64,000 nt of DNA from Pelatocladus maniniholoensis HA4357-MV3 (GTDB lineage: Bacteria; Cyanobacteriota; Cyanobacteriia; Cyanobacteriales; Nostocaceae): NCBI GenBank assembly GCA_019359115.1, contig JAHHHW010000055.1:1-64000 (forward strand). The letters are read 5' to 3'. The notes under the pieces were generated by a model. The model did not search any database and had not been told where the DNA came from. It saw nothing but the letters and a program-made list of their open reading frames with translations. Positions 40,567 to 49,947 of this stretch are shown in pieces. Position numbers and translations under genes: made by a program. The stretch's first letter is position 1. Every line of letters starts with the position of its first letter.

Positions 40567-42330
40567 CTAATTTTTTTTATTCTTTCCTTCTGATATTGAA
40601 ATACTACCAATACCTTGTAAAATACCACGAACAACTAAACCCAAACCTCGACCGACTATTTTTGTGAGTAAAAACACAACTCCACTTCCTAAGAAAGATA
40701 ATAATGATTTTAAAGGCGGAGCGATCGCATCATTAAATTCTAGTCCTAATGTGACTCCTAAAGGAATACCCGAAAGTTCTTCTAACTCTTGGCGACGAGG
40801 AGCGTAAATAGATGTTTTGGCGATACCACGTGGAGCAAATACAAATAGTTCATAGCGACTTTCAAAAATTGCTTTGGGTTCGGTAACTAAGTTTCTGACG
40901 CGGTATTTCCAAGATAAACTATTTCTAAAGCGTTCAATGTCTCGTGTGGGAATAAACTTACGGTCATAAAAATTCAGTTTAATATCTTCTATATCTCCCA
41001 AATAATTCAGTAGAGGTTGGATGACAGCATTTCCTACTTGAATTAGCAAGTTTTCTAATAACATCTCTGCATTTTGATTAGCTTCAAAACTTCCCGCAGA
41101 AAGATTAGTATTATTAATGGTTAAATCTGTTTGAAATAGTAAGTAAGAAAATAAATCAACCAACAAGGGAATTTTATTCATAATTCCTGTTTGTACTACT
41201 CCCGAAGTTTGGGAAATCACACTGACAATTTCGACTTGGTTATTACCAACTTTGACACGAGAAAATTTACCAAAAAAATCCGTGACAACTTCCTTCCATA
41301 ATTCATATAAAATTGCATTTTTTATTTCTGGTAATTGATGAATTTCAATTTGGGAACTACGTAATTCATCCAGAGTATCAGCAACTTTTTGCAAAATCAG
41401 ATACAGTAATTCTCGTTTTTTATCTGAGCGTAATATATCTATTTCTAAAGACTCATCTGTAATATTTTGCAAAGGAAATTGCAGTTTATTTATACAAGAT
41501 GTAAATAAAGTTGCTTGTAATGCTCTGGGGCTAAGTAGAGAGGGGGTATATGGGATAATGGTGCGATCGCTTGGAATATTTTCTACTGGTGGTGGTAATT
41601 GCTCAACACCTTGAGATTCAGTTTGGTCATTTATTTGCTCAGACTGCGATGTTGATGTTGTCAATAAATGATTAATCAACCAACGAGCAGCTAATAACTC
41701 TCGTTGTTGTCCAGCTAGTACTGCTCTTTCTAATATCGACTGTCCAGGAACCAGCAATTTTGTTGTTATTGCCGCTAAGTTAGCATTTATTTGAGCATTT
41801 CCTGACAAACGCCAGTTTTCTAATAGCCGAGTCAGAAAACGGTGGGGAGATGGGGAGGTGGGGAGATTGGGAGATGGCGGTGATTCTTCTGTTGTGTCAT
41901 TTAACCCATACCAATAAGTATCACCATTTGCAACTGTTTGCATAATGGCAACTAGGTCAGTAACAGGCGTACCTTTAGGACAGTAACCGTCTATACCAAT
42001 CGCCTTGGCTGCTAATAGTAGCCCTTGGTCTTGCAAGGAACTCAATAACAATACAGGTAAATTTGGATACTGGGCTTTGAGTTGCCGACATAGTTGTAAA
42101 CCCAGTTGTTGACTGTTGATCGAGCGATTATTACCTAGTTCTAAGACAACTAAATTTATACTTGTCGGGTCTTGTTGGGCAAACTCTGCGAGAATCTGCA
42201 AGACAGCAGTATTTGTTTGTGCCTCTGATACTATTTGTAAGTTGGAAAATTCTTCTAGAGCAACTCGTAACCCTAGCCGGAAGATGGGGTCTTGGTCAAC
42301 TAGCAATAATTTCAGAGGGCGATCGCTCAT
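40567..42330 (-). CDS. DUF3685 protein with receiver-like N-terminus
   Basis: The 587-residue protein begins with a response-regulator-like domain (LKLLLVDQDPIFRLGLRVAL). The phosphoacceptor Asp seems to be replaced by Glu (LVVLELGNN), so ordinary phosphorylation is doubtful. The conserved DUF3685 region covers about 270-560 (FRNSLSWKYRVRNLVTEPKAIFESRYELFVF) and ends with a membrane or amphipathic part (LLSFLGSGVVFLLTKIVG). Such proteins occur in cyanobacteria and plastid-bearing plants with unknown role. Single gene. Confidence 0.8.
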   Translation of the reverse strand: MSDRPLKLLLVDQDPIFRLGLRVALEEFSNLQIVSEAQTNTAVLQILAEFAQQDPTSINLVVLELGNNRSINSQQLGLQLCRQLKAQYPNLPVLLLSSLQDQGLLLAAKAIGIDGYCPKGTPVTDLVAIMQTVANGDTYWYGLNDTTEESPPSPNLPTSPSPHRFLTRLLENWRLSGNAQINANLAAITTKLLVPGQSILERAVLAGQQRELLAARWLINHLLTTSTSQSEQINDQTESQGVEQLPPPVENIPSDRTIIPYTPSLLSPRALQATLFTSCINKLQFPLQNITDESLEIDILRSDKKRELLYLILQKVADTLDELRSSQIEIHQLPEIKNAILYELWKEVVTDFFGKFSRVKVGNNQVEIVSVISQTSGVVQTGIMNKIPLLVDLFSYLLFQTDLTINNTNLSAGSFEANQNAEMLLENLLIQVGNAVIQPLLNYLGDIEDIKLNFYDRKFIPTRDIERFRNSLSWKYRVRNLVTEPKAIFESRYELFVFAPRGIAKTSIYAPRRQELEELSGIPLGVTLGLEFNDAIAPPLKSLLSFLGSGVVFLLTKIVGRGLGLVVRGILQGIGSISISEGKNKKN

Positions 42331-42450
42331 AATTCAAAATATAGTGTAACGCTGTTTTTTGAAATTACAGCTTCGATACTTAAATCATTTTCCCCTTTGT
42401 CGCCCAAACATTTGTGAATTCAGAGCAAAAACTTTGAATTGTTAACTACG

Positions 42451-42487
42451 CTAACAATCCCACCCTTTGAAGGAGTGGGATTGTTAG
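42451..42487 (-). repeat. Hairpin after the FAD/Rieske gene
   Basis: CTAACAATCCCAC (42451-42463) and GTGGGATTGTTAG (42475-42487) are perfect complements. There is no T-run; it may act as a 3' mRNA structure. Confidence 0.55.
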
Positions 42488-42525
42488 TTAACCAACGTCA
42501 ATTTTCACACGAGAGTAAAACCGTT

Positions 42526-44031
42526 CTAGAACTTCTTTAAATCTTTCACCGTTGGGCCGTGTAGGACTTCCCCATTGCAACTGAAACGTGAACCGTGACA
42601 GGGACAGTCCCAACTTTTCTCAGCGCTGTTCCAAGCAACAACACAACCCAAGTGAGGACACACCGCAGAAACAGCGTGTATTTTTCCTGTTTCATCTCGA
42701 TAAGCAGCTACCTTCTCACCATCGACAGTGACTAATTCTCCTTCACCAATCGCCACATCTGCCAAAGATTTATTCAATCCCTTGAGGCGATCGCCTACCC
42801 AATGAGTACCAACTTCCAAGTTTTGCTTTATACCTTGGGGACTGACAAAAGGAGTGGCGCGGGTTGCATCGTACAAATCAGCCGCAGGATTTTTAATACC
42901 TAAAATATTGTCTGCAAGTATCATTCCAGATAGAGTTCCTTGAGTCATACCCCACAGACTAAACCCAGTTGCTACAAAGGTATGCTTGCTTAAAGGAGTT
43001 AGTTTTCCTACGTAAGGTATTCTATCAAAAGATACAAAATCCTGGGTAGACCAACGATAATCAATTGATTCAACATCAAAGCGAGAACGGGCATAATTTT
43101 CTAAATCGAGATATTTTTCTTCGGTATTTTTCACTGTTCCCACTTTATGACCGCCGCCACCAACAAGCAACAATAAGCCATCCTTGTCAGGAGTGGTACG
43201 AATAGAGTAGTATTTTTCCCCGGTTCCTATATATATTCCATGAGGTGCTTTATGCTCCGCGATACGCGCACCAATAATGTAAGAACGTTTGGGGTAAGTT
43301 TTCGCGAAAAATAATCCCTCATCGGTAATAGGGATATTAGTTGCAACTATGACATCCTGTGCCTGAATAATTCCTTTATCGGTAATAACTTGGCAAAAAT
43401 TATTTTCCTCTACTTTCTGTACTCTTGTATTTTCAAATACATAACTCCCATCACCAGGAATCTGCTTGATCAGATGTAACAGGTATTTGCGAGAGTGAAA
43501 TTGCGCTTGGTTGTCAAACTTAACAGCACCAGCAATAGGAAAAGGTAGGGAAGTTTCCAGAACAAATGTTGCGGGTAGTCCTAATTTTAATGCTGCTTCT
43601 ACTTCTTTTTCAATGTCCTTGAGATTATCTTTGGTTTCTGCAAATGTATAGGCACTTTGGCGACTAAAGTCACAGTCAATTTGTTCTTCGCTAACCATTT
43701 TAGCAACGAATTCTAGTGCTGCTTGGTTTGACTGTGCATATATTCGTGCCTTTTCTTCACCATGATTTTTAATCAAATCTGCATAAATCAATTGGTGAAG
43801 CGAAGTAAGTTTGGCTGTAGTATGACCACTAACACCAGTAGATATTTGTTGCGATTCAATTACCGCAACAGTTTTACCTGCGCGTTTCAGTAATGTTGCA
43901 GCAGTGATTCCCGCAATACCTGCGCCAACAATTGCAACATCTACAGATAGATTATTGCTAAGTGGTGAAAAATTAGCTGTAGGTGTCGAGTCAATCCAGT
44001 AAGATATGTGTTTTCCTGATAGATTAGACAT
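42526..44031 (-). CDS. FAD-dependent oxidoreductase fused to a Rieske [2Fe-2S] domain
   Basis: The 501-residue protein has the FAD motif VDVAIVGAGIAGITAATLL at its N-terminus, with a DadA-like substrate part. A short Rieske domain at about 410-500 has CPHLGCVVAWNSAEKSWDCP followed by CHGSRF, giving the Cys-His and Cys-His iron-sulfur ligands. This fusion is common in cyanobacteria. It probably oxidises an amine or similar compound with electrons passed through the cluster. The natural acceptor is unknown. Confidence 0.88.
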   Translation of the reverse strand: MSNLSGKHISYWIDSTPTANFSPLSNNLSVDVAIVGAGIAGITAATLLKRAGKTVAVIESQQISTGVSGHTTAKLTSLHQLIYADLIKNHGEEKARIYAQSNQAALEFVAKMVSEEQIDCDFSRQSAYTFAETKDNLKDIEKEVEAALKLGLPATFVLETSLPFPIAGAVKFDNQAQFHSRKYLLHLIKQIPGDGSYVFENTRVQKVEENNFCQVITDKGIIQAQDVIVATNIPITDEGLFFAKTYPKRSYIIGARIAEHKAPHGIYIGTGEKYYSIRTTPDKDGLLLLVGGGGHKVGTVKNTEEKYLDLENYARSRFDVESIDYRWSTQDFVSFDRIPYVGKLTPLSKHTFVATGFSLWGMTQGTLSGMILADNILGIKNPAADLYDATRATPFVSPQGIKQNLEVGTHWVGDRLKGLNKSLADVAIGEGELVTVDGEKVAAYRDETGKIHAVSAVCPHLGCVVAWNSAEKSWDCPCHGSRFSCNGEVLHGPTVKDLKKF

Positions 44032-44342
44032 ATTTTTTCGAGATAGGGTTGAAAAGATGCAACAATTTGATGATGGATTTGCTCTTTTTTAACAGGAATT
44101 AAACAGCTAATGGTCTGTCAAAATACGATTTACATAAATAATCATCATATTTAAGTTAGACGTTTTGATATGGTAAATAAAACTATCTTACGGATAAGCT
44201 TTATTCACTAATAGGAATATGTATATTGGTCTTAAGGTATAGAGCAACAATAAATTACCCACACTGTCCGTTAGGCCAGTGTGGGTTTTCAATGCTCATC
44301 ACAAATTCCCAATTTCTAATCCCTAATCCCCAATCCCTCATT
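44032..44342. other. Gap between the FAD/Rieske gene and furC
   Basis: It contains the hairpin at 44257-44290, oriented for plus-strand termination, and a short CCCTAATCCCC-type repeat at 44305-44340. Both flanking genes are on the minus strand. Confidence 0.5.
44257..44290 (+). terminator. Orphan plus-strand terminator
   Basis: ACCCACACTG (44257-44266) pairs with CAGTGTGGGT (44277-44286), followed by a TTT. It may end a small RNA starting upstream near 44200, since no plus-strand gene precedes it. Confidence 0.5.
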
Positions 44343-44780
44343 TCACGAATTACGGTAGCCGTAAAAGTTAATACTATAGTCTGTAACTTTCACTCCAGTT
44401 TGTTCTTCAACCAAACGAATAATGTCTTCTGGTAATGTGATGTGAACGTCCATAATTTGGTTTGTATCCAAACAGTTAACATGGCTGTGGGAATCACTTA
44501 TGTTGCCATACAGACGTCCGTCACAGCGTTCAATACATTCAATAATCCCACCAGAAGACAAGGCTTCTAAATTTTGATATACAGAAGTGTGACCGATCGC
44601 CTTACCTTGATGATTGAGGCGATCGTAAATTTCTCTCGCAGAAAGATGCTCTTTTGCTTGCCAAAGCAACTCGAGAATAAAGCGACGTTGGCGACTAACA
44701 CGCATACCCTGTACTTGACACTGCTCTAGTGCATCTTCTAAAGAACGAATGGGTTTTGTAGATATCGTCGGTTTTTGCAT
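44343..44780 (-). CDS. furC: Fur-family regulator, FurC/PerR type
   Basis: The 145-residue protein has the N-terminal winged helix (MRVSRQRRFILELLWQAKEH, HTSVYQNLEALSSGGIIECIE) and a dimerisation domain. It lacks the CxxC zinc pair of Zur and most Fur proteins (HVNCLDTNQIMDVHI). This pattern fits the FurC (PerR) group of cyanobacteria, which senses peroxide through an iron-bound site. FurC remains my preferred name but is recalled, not checked. It would regulate peroxide defence and some heterocyst-related genes. Confidence 0.8.
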   Translation of the reverse strand: MQKPTISTKPIRSLEDALEQCQVQGMRVSRQRRFILELLWQAKEHLSAREIYDRLNHQGKAIGHTSVYQNLEALSSGGIIECIERCDGRLYGNISDSHSHVNCLDTNQIMDVHITLPEDIIRLVEEQTGVKVTDYSINFYGYRNS

Positions 44781-45067
44781 ATTGATGCTTGTTAATTGTT
44801 CTACTAAATTTTTCTTTTCAATGTTTATTGTTATTTATATATCTAACGCTTATTGACCTCCCTAGTCAGCCTGAAACTGTGTTGTGACTTGTAATTGCTG
44901 CGGAAATCACAGATCGGCGAGAGGAATTTTTATGTTTCTTGACAATTGTGCAGTCACACCTAAACCTAAAACAAACTCATTACAACTTTAGCTTAAAATT
45001 GCTGTAAACGTCTAGTTTAATGGTGTTAAGGATAGCAAGAGCGATCGCACCCAATACCCTTACCTTC

Positions 45068-46657
45068 CTAATTCATCCCCAAATCTACTGCTATCCGATG
45101 GGCGCAAGCAAAACCAGAAAACGCTACTGCATTCAAACCCTGTCCAGGAAAAGTACTATCTCCCACACAATAAAGCCCTGGTATTGCAGTTCTATTAAAC
45201 GGCATTGCTAGCAACCCTCGCAATTTACGTCGGGGAATCGGCCCGTAAGTACCATCCGCACGACCTAAAAAGCGACGATGAGTGCGTGGTGTTCCCACTT
45301 CCAGGTAATCTAACCCTGCATTTATATCTGGAAAAATTTTCTCTAACCGTTTAATAATTCGCCTAGCAGCCTTTGCTTTTTTTGCTTCATAATCCTTTAC
45401 AGACAGACCTTGCCAATCATCTATCCAATGTGGTGTAAAAGCGTGAATGATATGATGACCAACTGGTGATAAATCTGGGTCAAGCAACGTAGGAATTGAC
45501 ACAAAAATCGTACCTTCAGGATCTGCCATTTTCTCCCAGTCTTCCAAGAAAATGTGATGACATTCTGTCTTGGCAGGTAAACTAGAAGCCTTGATGCCGA
45601 TATGCAAACTCAAAAAACTAGGTGATTTCTCATAATTTTGCTGCCATTTTTTCTCATTAGCTAAAATTTTATCTTGCGGAACTAATTTATCAAAAGTATC
45701 CCAACGCGTAGCATTAGAAACAATGCGTTTGGCACGGTAGATTTGGCCATTAGCTAATTTTACACCTATGGCTCGTCCCTTTTCTGTGAGTATTTGCGTG
45801 ACTCTAGCTTGGTATTTAATATTACTGCCCGTTTGAATCAGTCCTTCTACAAGCTTTTGAGCGATTTGACCCACACCACCCTTGGGATAATTTACACCAC
45901 CATAATGCCTGTCGGAAAACACCATTCCCGCGTTGATCATCGGTGTCATATCGGCTGGTACTACCGACCAGCAATAGCATTCCATATCGATAAATTTCAA
46001 CAATAGGGGATCTTTAATATGGCGTCGCGCGACATCCCCCACATTTTGTGGCAAATACTTTAACAAACCTAAACAAGCCCAAGGATGCTGAAAAAACATC
46101 CGCATCAAATAGCGTGGCTCTTCTAAAGATAAAAGCTCCATGCTATTTAAGCAATTAAATACTTGCCAACATTCGTCATAAAACTGATGAATACCCTTTG
46201 CTTCGTGGGGAAAATAAGCAATGAGGTTTTGTAAAAAATTTTCGTAAGTCCGCTCAACTTTCAGATTAAGACCATTGGGTAGATGATAATGAATCTGTAC
46301 AGAATCGGGAATTACTTCTAAACTGACATTTACGGCATCTAAAGCACGGGTGAGTAAATTGGTTGTGCCACGTTGTCCAAACCCAAAAATCATGGAAGCG
46401 CCAACATCGAAGCGATAACCTTGGCGTTCAAAATACCCCGCACTACCACCCGGAATAAGATAGCGTTCTAAAACAAGTACTTTAGCTCCTTTTACAGCCA
46501 ATTGAGTTGCTGTCACCAGACCACCAATTCCAGAACCAATAATGATTGCGTCGTAATAGGGATCAGGGGTAAGGGATCGGGAATCGGGGATTGGGGAAGG
46601 TGAGGTCTCGTCTGGGGATAAGGAGTCATGGGGATCGGTGAAGAGATTTTCATGCAT
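45068..46657 (-). CDS. crtH: Carotenoid isomerase (CrtH/CrtISO)
   Basis: The 529-residue FAD protein has [21 protein letters not shown] at about 39-58, [18 protein letters not shown] and the C-terminal [21 protein letters not shown]. It converts poly-cis-lycopene (from ZDS) to all-trans-lycopene. Residues 9-35 ([20 protein letters not shown] and following) form an extension, low in complexity, encoded by the same GGGATTGGGGA-type repeat found in gaps. Start ATG at 46657; a 20-bp tandem array is immediately upstream. Confidence 0.9.
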   Translation of the reverse strand: MHENLFTDPHDSLSPDETSPSPIPDSRSLTPDPYYDAIIIGSGIGGLVTATQLAVKGAKVLVLERYLIPGGSAGYFERQGYRFDVGASMIFGFGQRGTTNLLTRALDAVNVSLEVIPDSVQIHYHLPNGLNLKVERTYENFLQNLIAYFPHEAKGIHQFYDECWQVFNCLNSMELLSLEEPRYLMRMFFQHPWACLGLLKYLPQNVGDVARRHIKDPLLLKFIDMECYCWSVVPADMTPMINAGMVFSDRHYGGVNYPKGGVGQIAQKLVEGLIQTGSNIKYQARVTQILTEKGRAIGVKLANGQIYRAKRIVSNATRWDTFDKLVPQDKILANEKKWQQNYEKSPSFLSLHIGIKASSLPAKTECHHIFLEDWEKMADPEGTIFVSIPTLLDPDLSPVGHHIIHAFTPHWIDDWQGLSVKDYEAKKAKAARRIIKRLEKIFPDINAGLDYLEVGTPRTHRRFLGRADGTYGPIPRRKLRGLLAMPFNRTAIPGLYCVGDSTFPGQGLNAVAFSGFACAHRIAVDLGMN

Positions 46658-46670
46658 GGTGGTGAAATTT

Positions 46671-46920
46671 TTTCAACTCGTAAATCAGGTTTTCAACTCG
46701 TAAATCAAGTTTTGGACTCGTAAATCAAGTTTTCAACTCGTAAATCAAGTTTTCAACTCGTAAATCAGGTTTTCAACTCATAAATCAAGTTTTCAACTCG
46801 TAAATCAAGTTTTGGACTCGTAAATCAAGTTTTGGACTCGTAAATCAAGTTTTGGACTCGTAAATCAGGTTTTGGACTCGTAAATCAGGTTTTGGACTCG
46901 TAAATCAAGTTCTGGATTTT
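46671..46920. repeat. Twelve 20-bp tandem repeats upstream of crtH
   Basis: Twelve exact-length 20-base units of TAAATCARGTTTTSRACTCG run from 46681 to 46920 after a half unit at 46671. Units vary mainly at two places (CA/GG after TTTT, A/G in TCARG). There is no spacer, so this is not CRISPR. It starts 14 bases before the crtH start codon, so it is inside the promoter or leader. Confidence 0.9.
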
Positions 46921-47310
46921 CCTGTAAGAGGTTGAATTGAAAATGAGTGTAAAGGTGTTAGGACGTAGGAGTTTATGAAAGGATGATTATTCCATTAGTT
47001 TTACAGTCATCACTCATTTCTTTATTAAAAACCCAAATCTTTCAGAGTCTCACCTTCCCCAATCCTTAATCCTCAATCCCCAAAAAAAGAGGGACAAGCC
47101 TGCAACTGCTGGCCAATCCCGTCTGCCGATCCTTAAAGAGAGGAGAACACTGACTGTTAATATAACTTTGATTGAGAATAACTGTCAACGGTTAATGAAA
47201 AATATTATCAATAGTTTTTGACGAGTTTCGATTTTAGCTGATAGCCGGATATCAAAAAGGATTATGATGTTTCAGTTGTTATACAATATGCAGAACGCCT
47301 AATTTCGGCT
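46921..47310. other. Gap upstream of upp
   Basis: AT-rich, with a CCCCAATCCTTAATCC-type repeat at 47055-47085. The upp promoter should lie here. A TTGATTGAGAATAACTGTC stretch (47169-47187) has a rough dyad symmetry. I see no frame. Confidence 0.4.
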
Positions 47311-47961
47311 ATGACGCTACAATTGCGTGTTTATGTTCCACCACATCCCTTAATCAAGCACTGGTTAGCAGTTGCTCGTGATGCTGCCACGCCTTCAGTA
47401 TTATTTCGTAGTGCAATGACAGAATTGGGACGTTGGCTTACTTATGAAGCCGCTCGAGAATGGTTGCCAACTCAAGATACAACAGTACAGAGTCCTTTAG
47501 CTACCTGTCCCGCAACCTTGATTAATCCACAAGTTCCAATGGCAGTGGTGCCAATTTTACGAGCGGGGTTAGGATTGCTAGAAGGAGCGCAAACACTACT
47601 ACCCTTGGCATCAATTTATCATCTTGGTTTAGTGCGGGACGAAACCACTCTACAACCATCTTCTTACTTGAACAAACTTCCAGAAAAATTCCATCCTCAA
47701 ACACGGGTACTAATTACCGATCCGATGTTAGCCACAGGTGGATCGATTATGAGGGCAATGGAAGAATTGACACAACGGGGAGTTGACCCATCTTTGACTA
47801 GAATCGTTTGTGTAGTTGCAGCTCCTCCAGCCTTACAAAAATTAAGTGCAGCTTATCCAGGTTTAATAATTTACACTGCGACCATAGATGAGCAACTAAA
47901 TGACCGGGGATTTATTGTTCCAGGTTTAGGAGATGCAGGCGATCGCACCTTTGGGACTTAA
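47311..47961 (+). CDS. upp: Uracil phosphoribosyltransferase
   Basis: The 216-residue enzyme makes UMP from uracil and PRPP. It has the family's N-terminal HPLIKHWLAVARDAAT, PILRAGLGLLEGA, and the PRPP loop VLITDPMLATGGSIMRAME. GDAGDRTFGT at the C-terminus is the uracil-binding part. The ATG at 47311 fits; the length is normal. It precedes a small conserved membrane protein gene. Confidence 0.96.
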   Translation: MTLQLRVYVPPHPLIKHWLAVARDAATPSVLFRSAMTELGRWLTYEAAREWLPTQDTTVQSPLATCPATLINPQVPMAVVPILRAGLGLLEGAQTLLPLASIYHLGLVRDETTLQPSSYLNKLPEKFHPQTRVLITDPMLATGGSIMRAMEELTQRGVDPSLTRIVCVVAAPPALQKLSAAYPGLIIYTATIDEQLNDRGFIVPGLGDAGDRTFGT

Positions 47962-48035
47962 GCTAGTATGCAGCTAGAACTGGAAAGTAACCAAACAATC
48001 CAAAAGTGCAGCTTTTATTATTGGCGGTAATAAAT

Positions 48036-48389
48036 ATGAGTCAGCGTGATGGTTTTGCAAGTGGTTTTTTCTTCGGCGCGATCTTTGGTAGTGTAGTTGG
48101 CGGTATTCTAGGCGCAGTTGTTGTTTCCAGGAACGATAGTGAACTAGAAGCCGAATCAGAAGAGCAACTTTCTCCAAACCAAACAGAAGCCAAAAAATTA
48201 TCCCTGCGGCGGCGTCATATGAAAGCCTCTGAAACCGACAGCATGGAGATGGAAACAGCACGGCGATCGCTAGAAGATAAAATAGCCCAGTTAAATGCCA
48301 CAATAGATGAAGTGCGGCAGCAGCTAGGCAGCGTTAATAGCAATTCAGGTCAGGTGATTAATGAAAGACCCCTCACCAAAGATACTTGA
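48036..48389 (+). CDS. Small membrane-anchored protein with coiled tail
   Basis: From the ATG at 48036 the product has 117 residues. A Gly-rich hydrophobic segment (FFFGAIFGSVVGGILGAVVV, about 10-29) is followed by an acidic to basic, helical tail (AQLNATIDEVRQQLGSVN). This pattern is common in cyanobacterial proteins of unknown function. A Met 10 codons upstream is possible but lies in a region that is not conserved in character. Confidence 0.7.
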   Translation: MSQRDGFASGFFFGAIFGSVVGGILGAVVVSRNDSELEAESEEQLSPNQTEAKKLSLRRRHMKASETDSMEMETARRSLEDKIAQLNATIDEVRQQLGSVNSNSGQVINERPLTKDT

Positions 48390-48398
48390 AGTTGACAC

Positions 48399-48461
48399 AC
48401 AAGGAAGACAAGGAAGACAAGGGAGACAAGGGGGACAAGGAAGACAAGGAAGACAAGGGGG
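48399..48461. repeat. Seven tandem 9-bp repeats ACAAGGRRG
   Basis: Exact 9-base units (ACAAGGAAG, ACAAGGGAG, ACAAGGGGG) follow one another just after the stop codon of the preceding gene. Confidence 0.85.
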
Positions 48462-48607
48462 ACAAAAAGAATAATTAATATTTTATGCCCAATGCCCAAT
48501 TGACTTCTCCCTTCTGGTGAAAACACACACCATGACCTGAGCTACCTTAAAATCTAAAATATAAGACCAAAATAGACATTTACGCAGGAAAGGAAACTGA
48601 CCCATCC

Positions 48608-48880
48608 ATGTACTTACTGATTTCCACATTGGCTACTTTCATTCAGATTTATAGTACCCTCCTAATTATTAGGGTTCTATTGACTTGGTTCCCCAACATC
48701 AACTGGTACAACCAACCATTTGCTGCTTTGAGCCAAATTACTGATCCCTATTTGAACATTTTCCGTAATATTATTCCCCCTTTAGGCGGAATAGATTTTT
48801 CTCCAATATTGGCGTTTCTAGTACTCAATATCGTTAGTTCTTTGTTGGTACAGGGTGGATACTCTTTGGCAAACATGTAA
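48608..48880 (+). CDS. YggT-family membrane protein
   Basis: The 90-residue protein has two hydrophobic segments. The YggT signature is LLIIRVLLTWFPNINWYNQP followed by DPYLNIFRNIIPPLGGIDFSPILAFLVLN. YggT proteins are membrane proteins found in almost all cyanobacteria and plastids (CCB3/YCF19-like), with roles in osmotic response or cytochrome assembly. AGGAAAGGAAA lies upstream of the ATG. Confidence 0.92.
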   Translation: MYLLISTLATFIQIYSTLLIIRVLLTWFPNINWYNQPFAALSQITDPYLNIFRNIIPPLGGIDFSPILAFLVLNIVSSLLVQGGYSLANM

Positions 48881-48920
48881 TCATTTGGGTAAATGCAAAG
48901 CAAAAAATATATAACTTTGT

Positions 48921-48954
48921 TTGTAGAGACGTTGATTATGTATCGTCTCTACAA
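48921..48954. repeat. Palindromic element, intergenic copy
   Basis: TTGTAGAGACG (48921-48931) and CGTCTCTACAA (48944-48954) are the outer arms of the same palindrome found inside the macroglobulin gene and alaS. Confidence 0.75.
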
Positions 48955-49014
48955 TTCATAATATTTTTGCTCATCCATAAATTTTGCCAAATTGGAAGAT
49001 TTGCTTACTTGATA

Positions 49015-49639
49015 TTACAGTTCAGGATGTAGCCAATTAAAAAGTCCTAAAGAAGCAACGGTTCCAACAAAGTGAGCAGTAATACCACTCATACTTGCCA
49101 TAGCAACAAAAATATCAAGTGAGCGAATCACACGATTCGGGTCATATATTGCTACCCCTTGGGGTTGGGCGATAGATTTTGAGAGTAGAACACCCAAACC
49201 TGACCCTGTTCCTAGAATTGTTAACAACATTCCTACAAAGCCTGCAATCACAGCAATCCGTAGTACTTTCATTACCTCTGCTTTAGGTGGATGCAAAGCG
49301 GGATTGGGATTGCAGAGTCGTTTGGCAAAACGAGTAAGGCGAAAAGCTAGGTAAAGAGTAAATAATAGAGCTAAGATCCCACAAATTCCCCAAAAGATGC
49401 TGATACCAATTCCAGGGGTTGTAGCTTGAGTGTAGGTTCTAACTGGTACTCCTGGAGCAGGTGCTACTGCTTGACTGAAACTACGACCAGAGATAGCAAA
49501 TATCAACAATTAGTGCGGAAGTTGCTCCCAACCCAAGCTGTAACCACAAGCTAACCCAACCAACAAGGCGTAAAATGTTAGCAATTCTTTCCATTTTGGG
49601 ATTAAGAGTGTGTACTTCCGATTGAGTTTGCATAGTCAT
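49015..49639 (-). pseudogene. DUF3611-family protein gene with a frameshift
   Basis: The C-terminal part (frame open from 49509) has membrane segments (GISIFWGICGILALLFTLYL and others) typical of DUF3611. Its natural N-terminus lies in another frame from the ATG at 49639: MTMQTQSEVHTLNPKMERIA, then NILRLVGWVSLWLQLGLGATS. Continuity breaks at about 49507. A dinucleotide loss in GTGTTG (giving GTTG) would explain it and would restore ALIVLIFAISG. The gene is therefore a recent pseudogene or a sequencing error. It is conserved in cyanobacteria and plastids, with membrane location. Confidence 0.7.
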
Positions 49640-49947
49640 GGTTGTTTGATGGGAGTAGAAGAGGAAAAAGTCTTTTCTATTTCAACCATAGGTATGTTCT
49701 TAAAAAATAACGACCTTCTCAAGTAAGAATGTCGTCAAATTCATACTTATACTAAAAACGGCTTAAAACTGTCATTCTCAACGAAGTGAAGAATCTCCGA
49801 GATACTTCGCTACACTACGTTTCGCTCAGTATGACATCAGTCCAAGTTTTACCTGTTTGCAGGATATCGAAGAAAGGAACTCTTAACAGGGAACGGAGGA
49901 CTGTTTTCTGTTTTATAAAAAATATAAAAATGTGAGCGAATTTCCCA
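49640..49947. repeat. Gap with a dispersed inverted repeat
   Basis: TGTCATTCTCAACGAAGTGAAG begins (49770) and TTCGCTCAGTATGACA ends (49836) a repeat with the ends TGTCAT/ATGACA. This is a known type of cyanobacterial repeat. No gene is present; the rest is the upstream region of DUF3611. Confidence 0.5.

Noticed and set aside
44932-44991. 19-codon frame MFLDNCAVTPKP upstream of furC
   Set aside because: It has a fair ribosome-binding site but is too short and without any context to support it.
46671-46920. CRISPR array
   Set aside because: The units are contiguous 20-bp repeats without unique spacers, and no cas genes are near.
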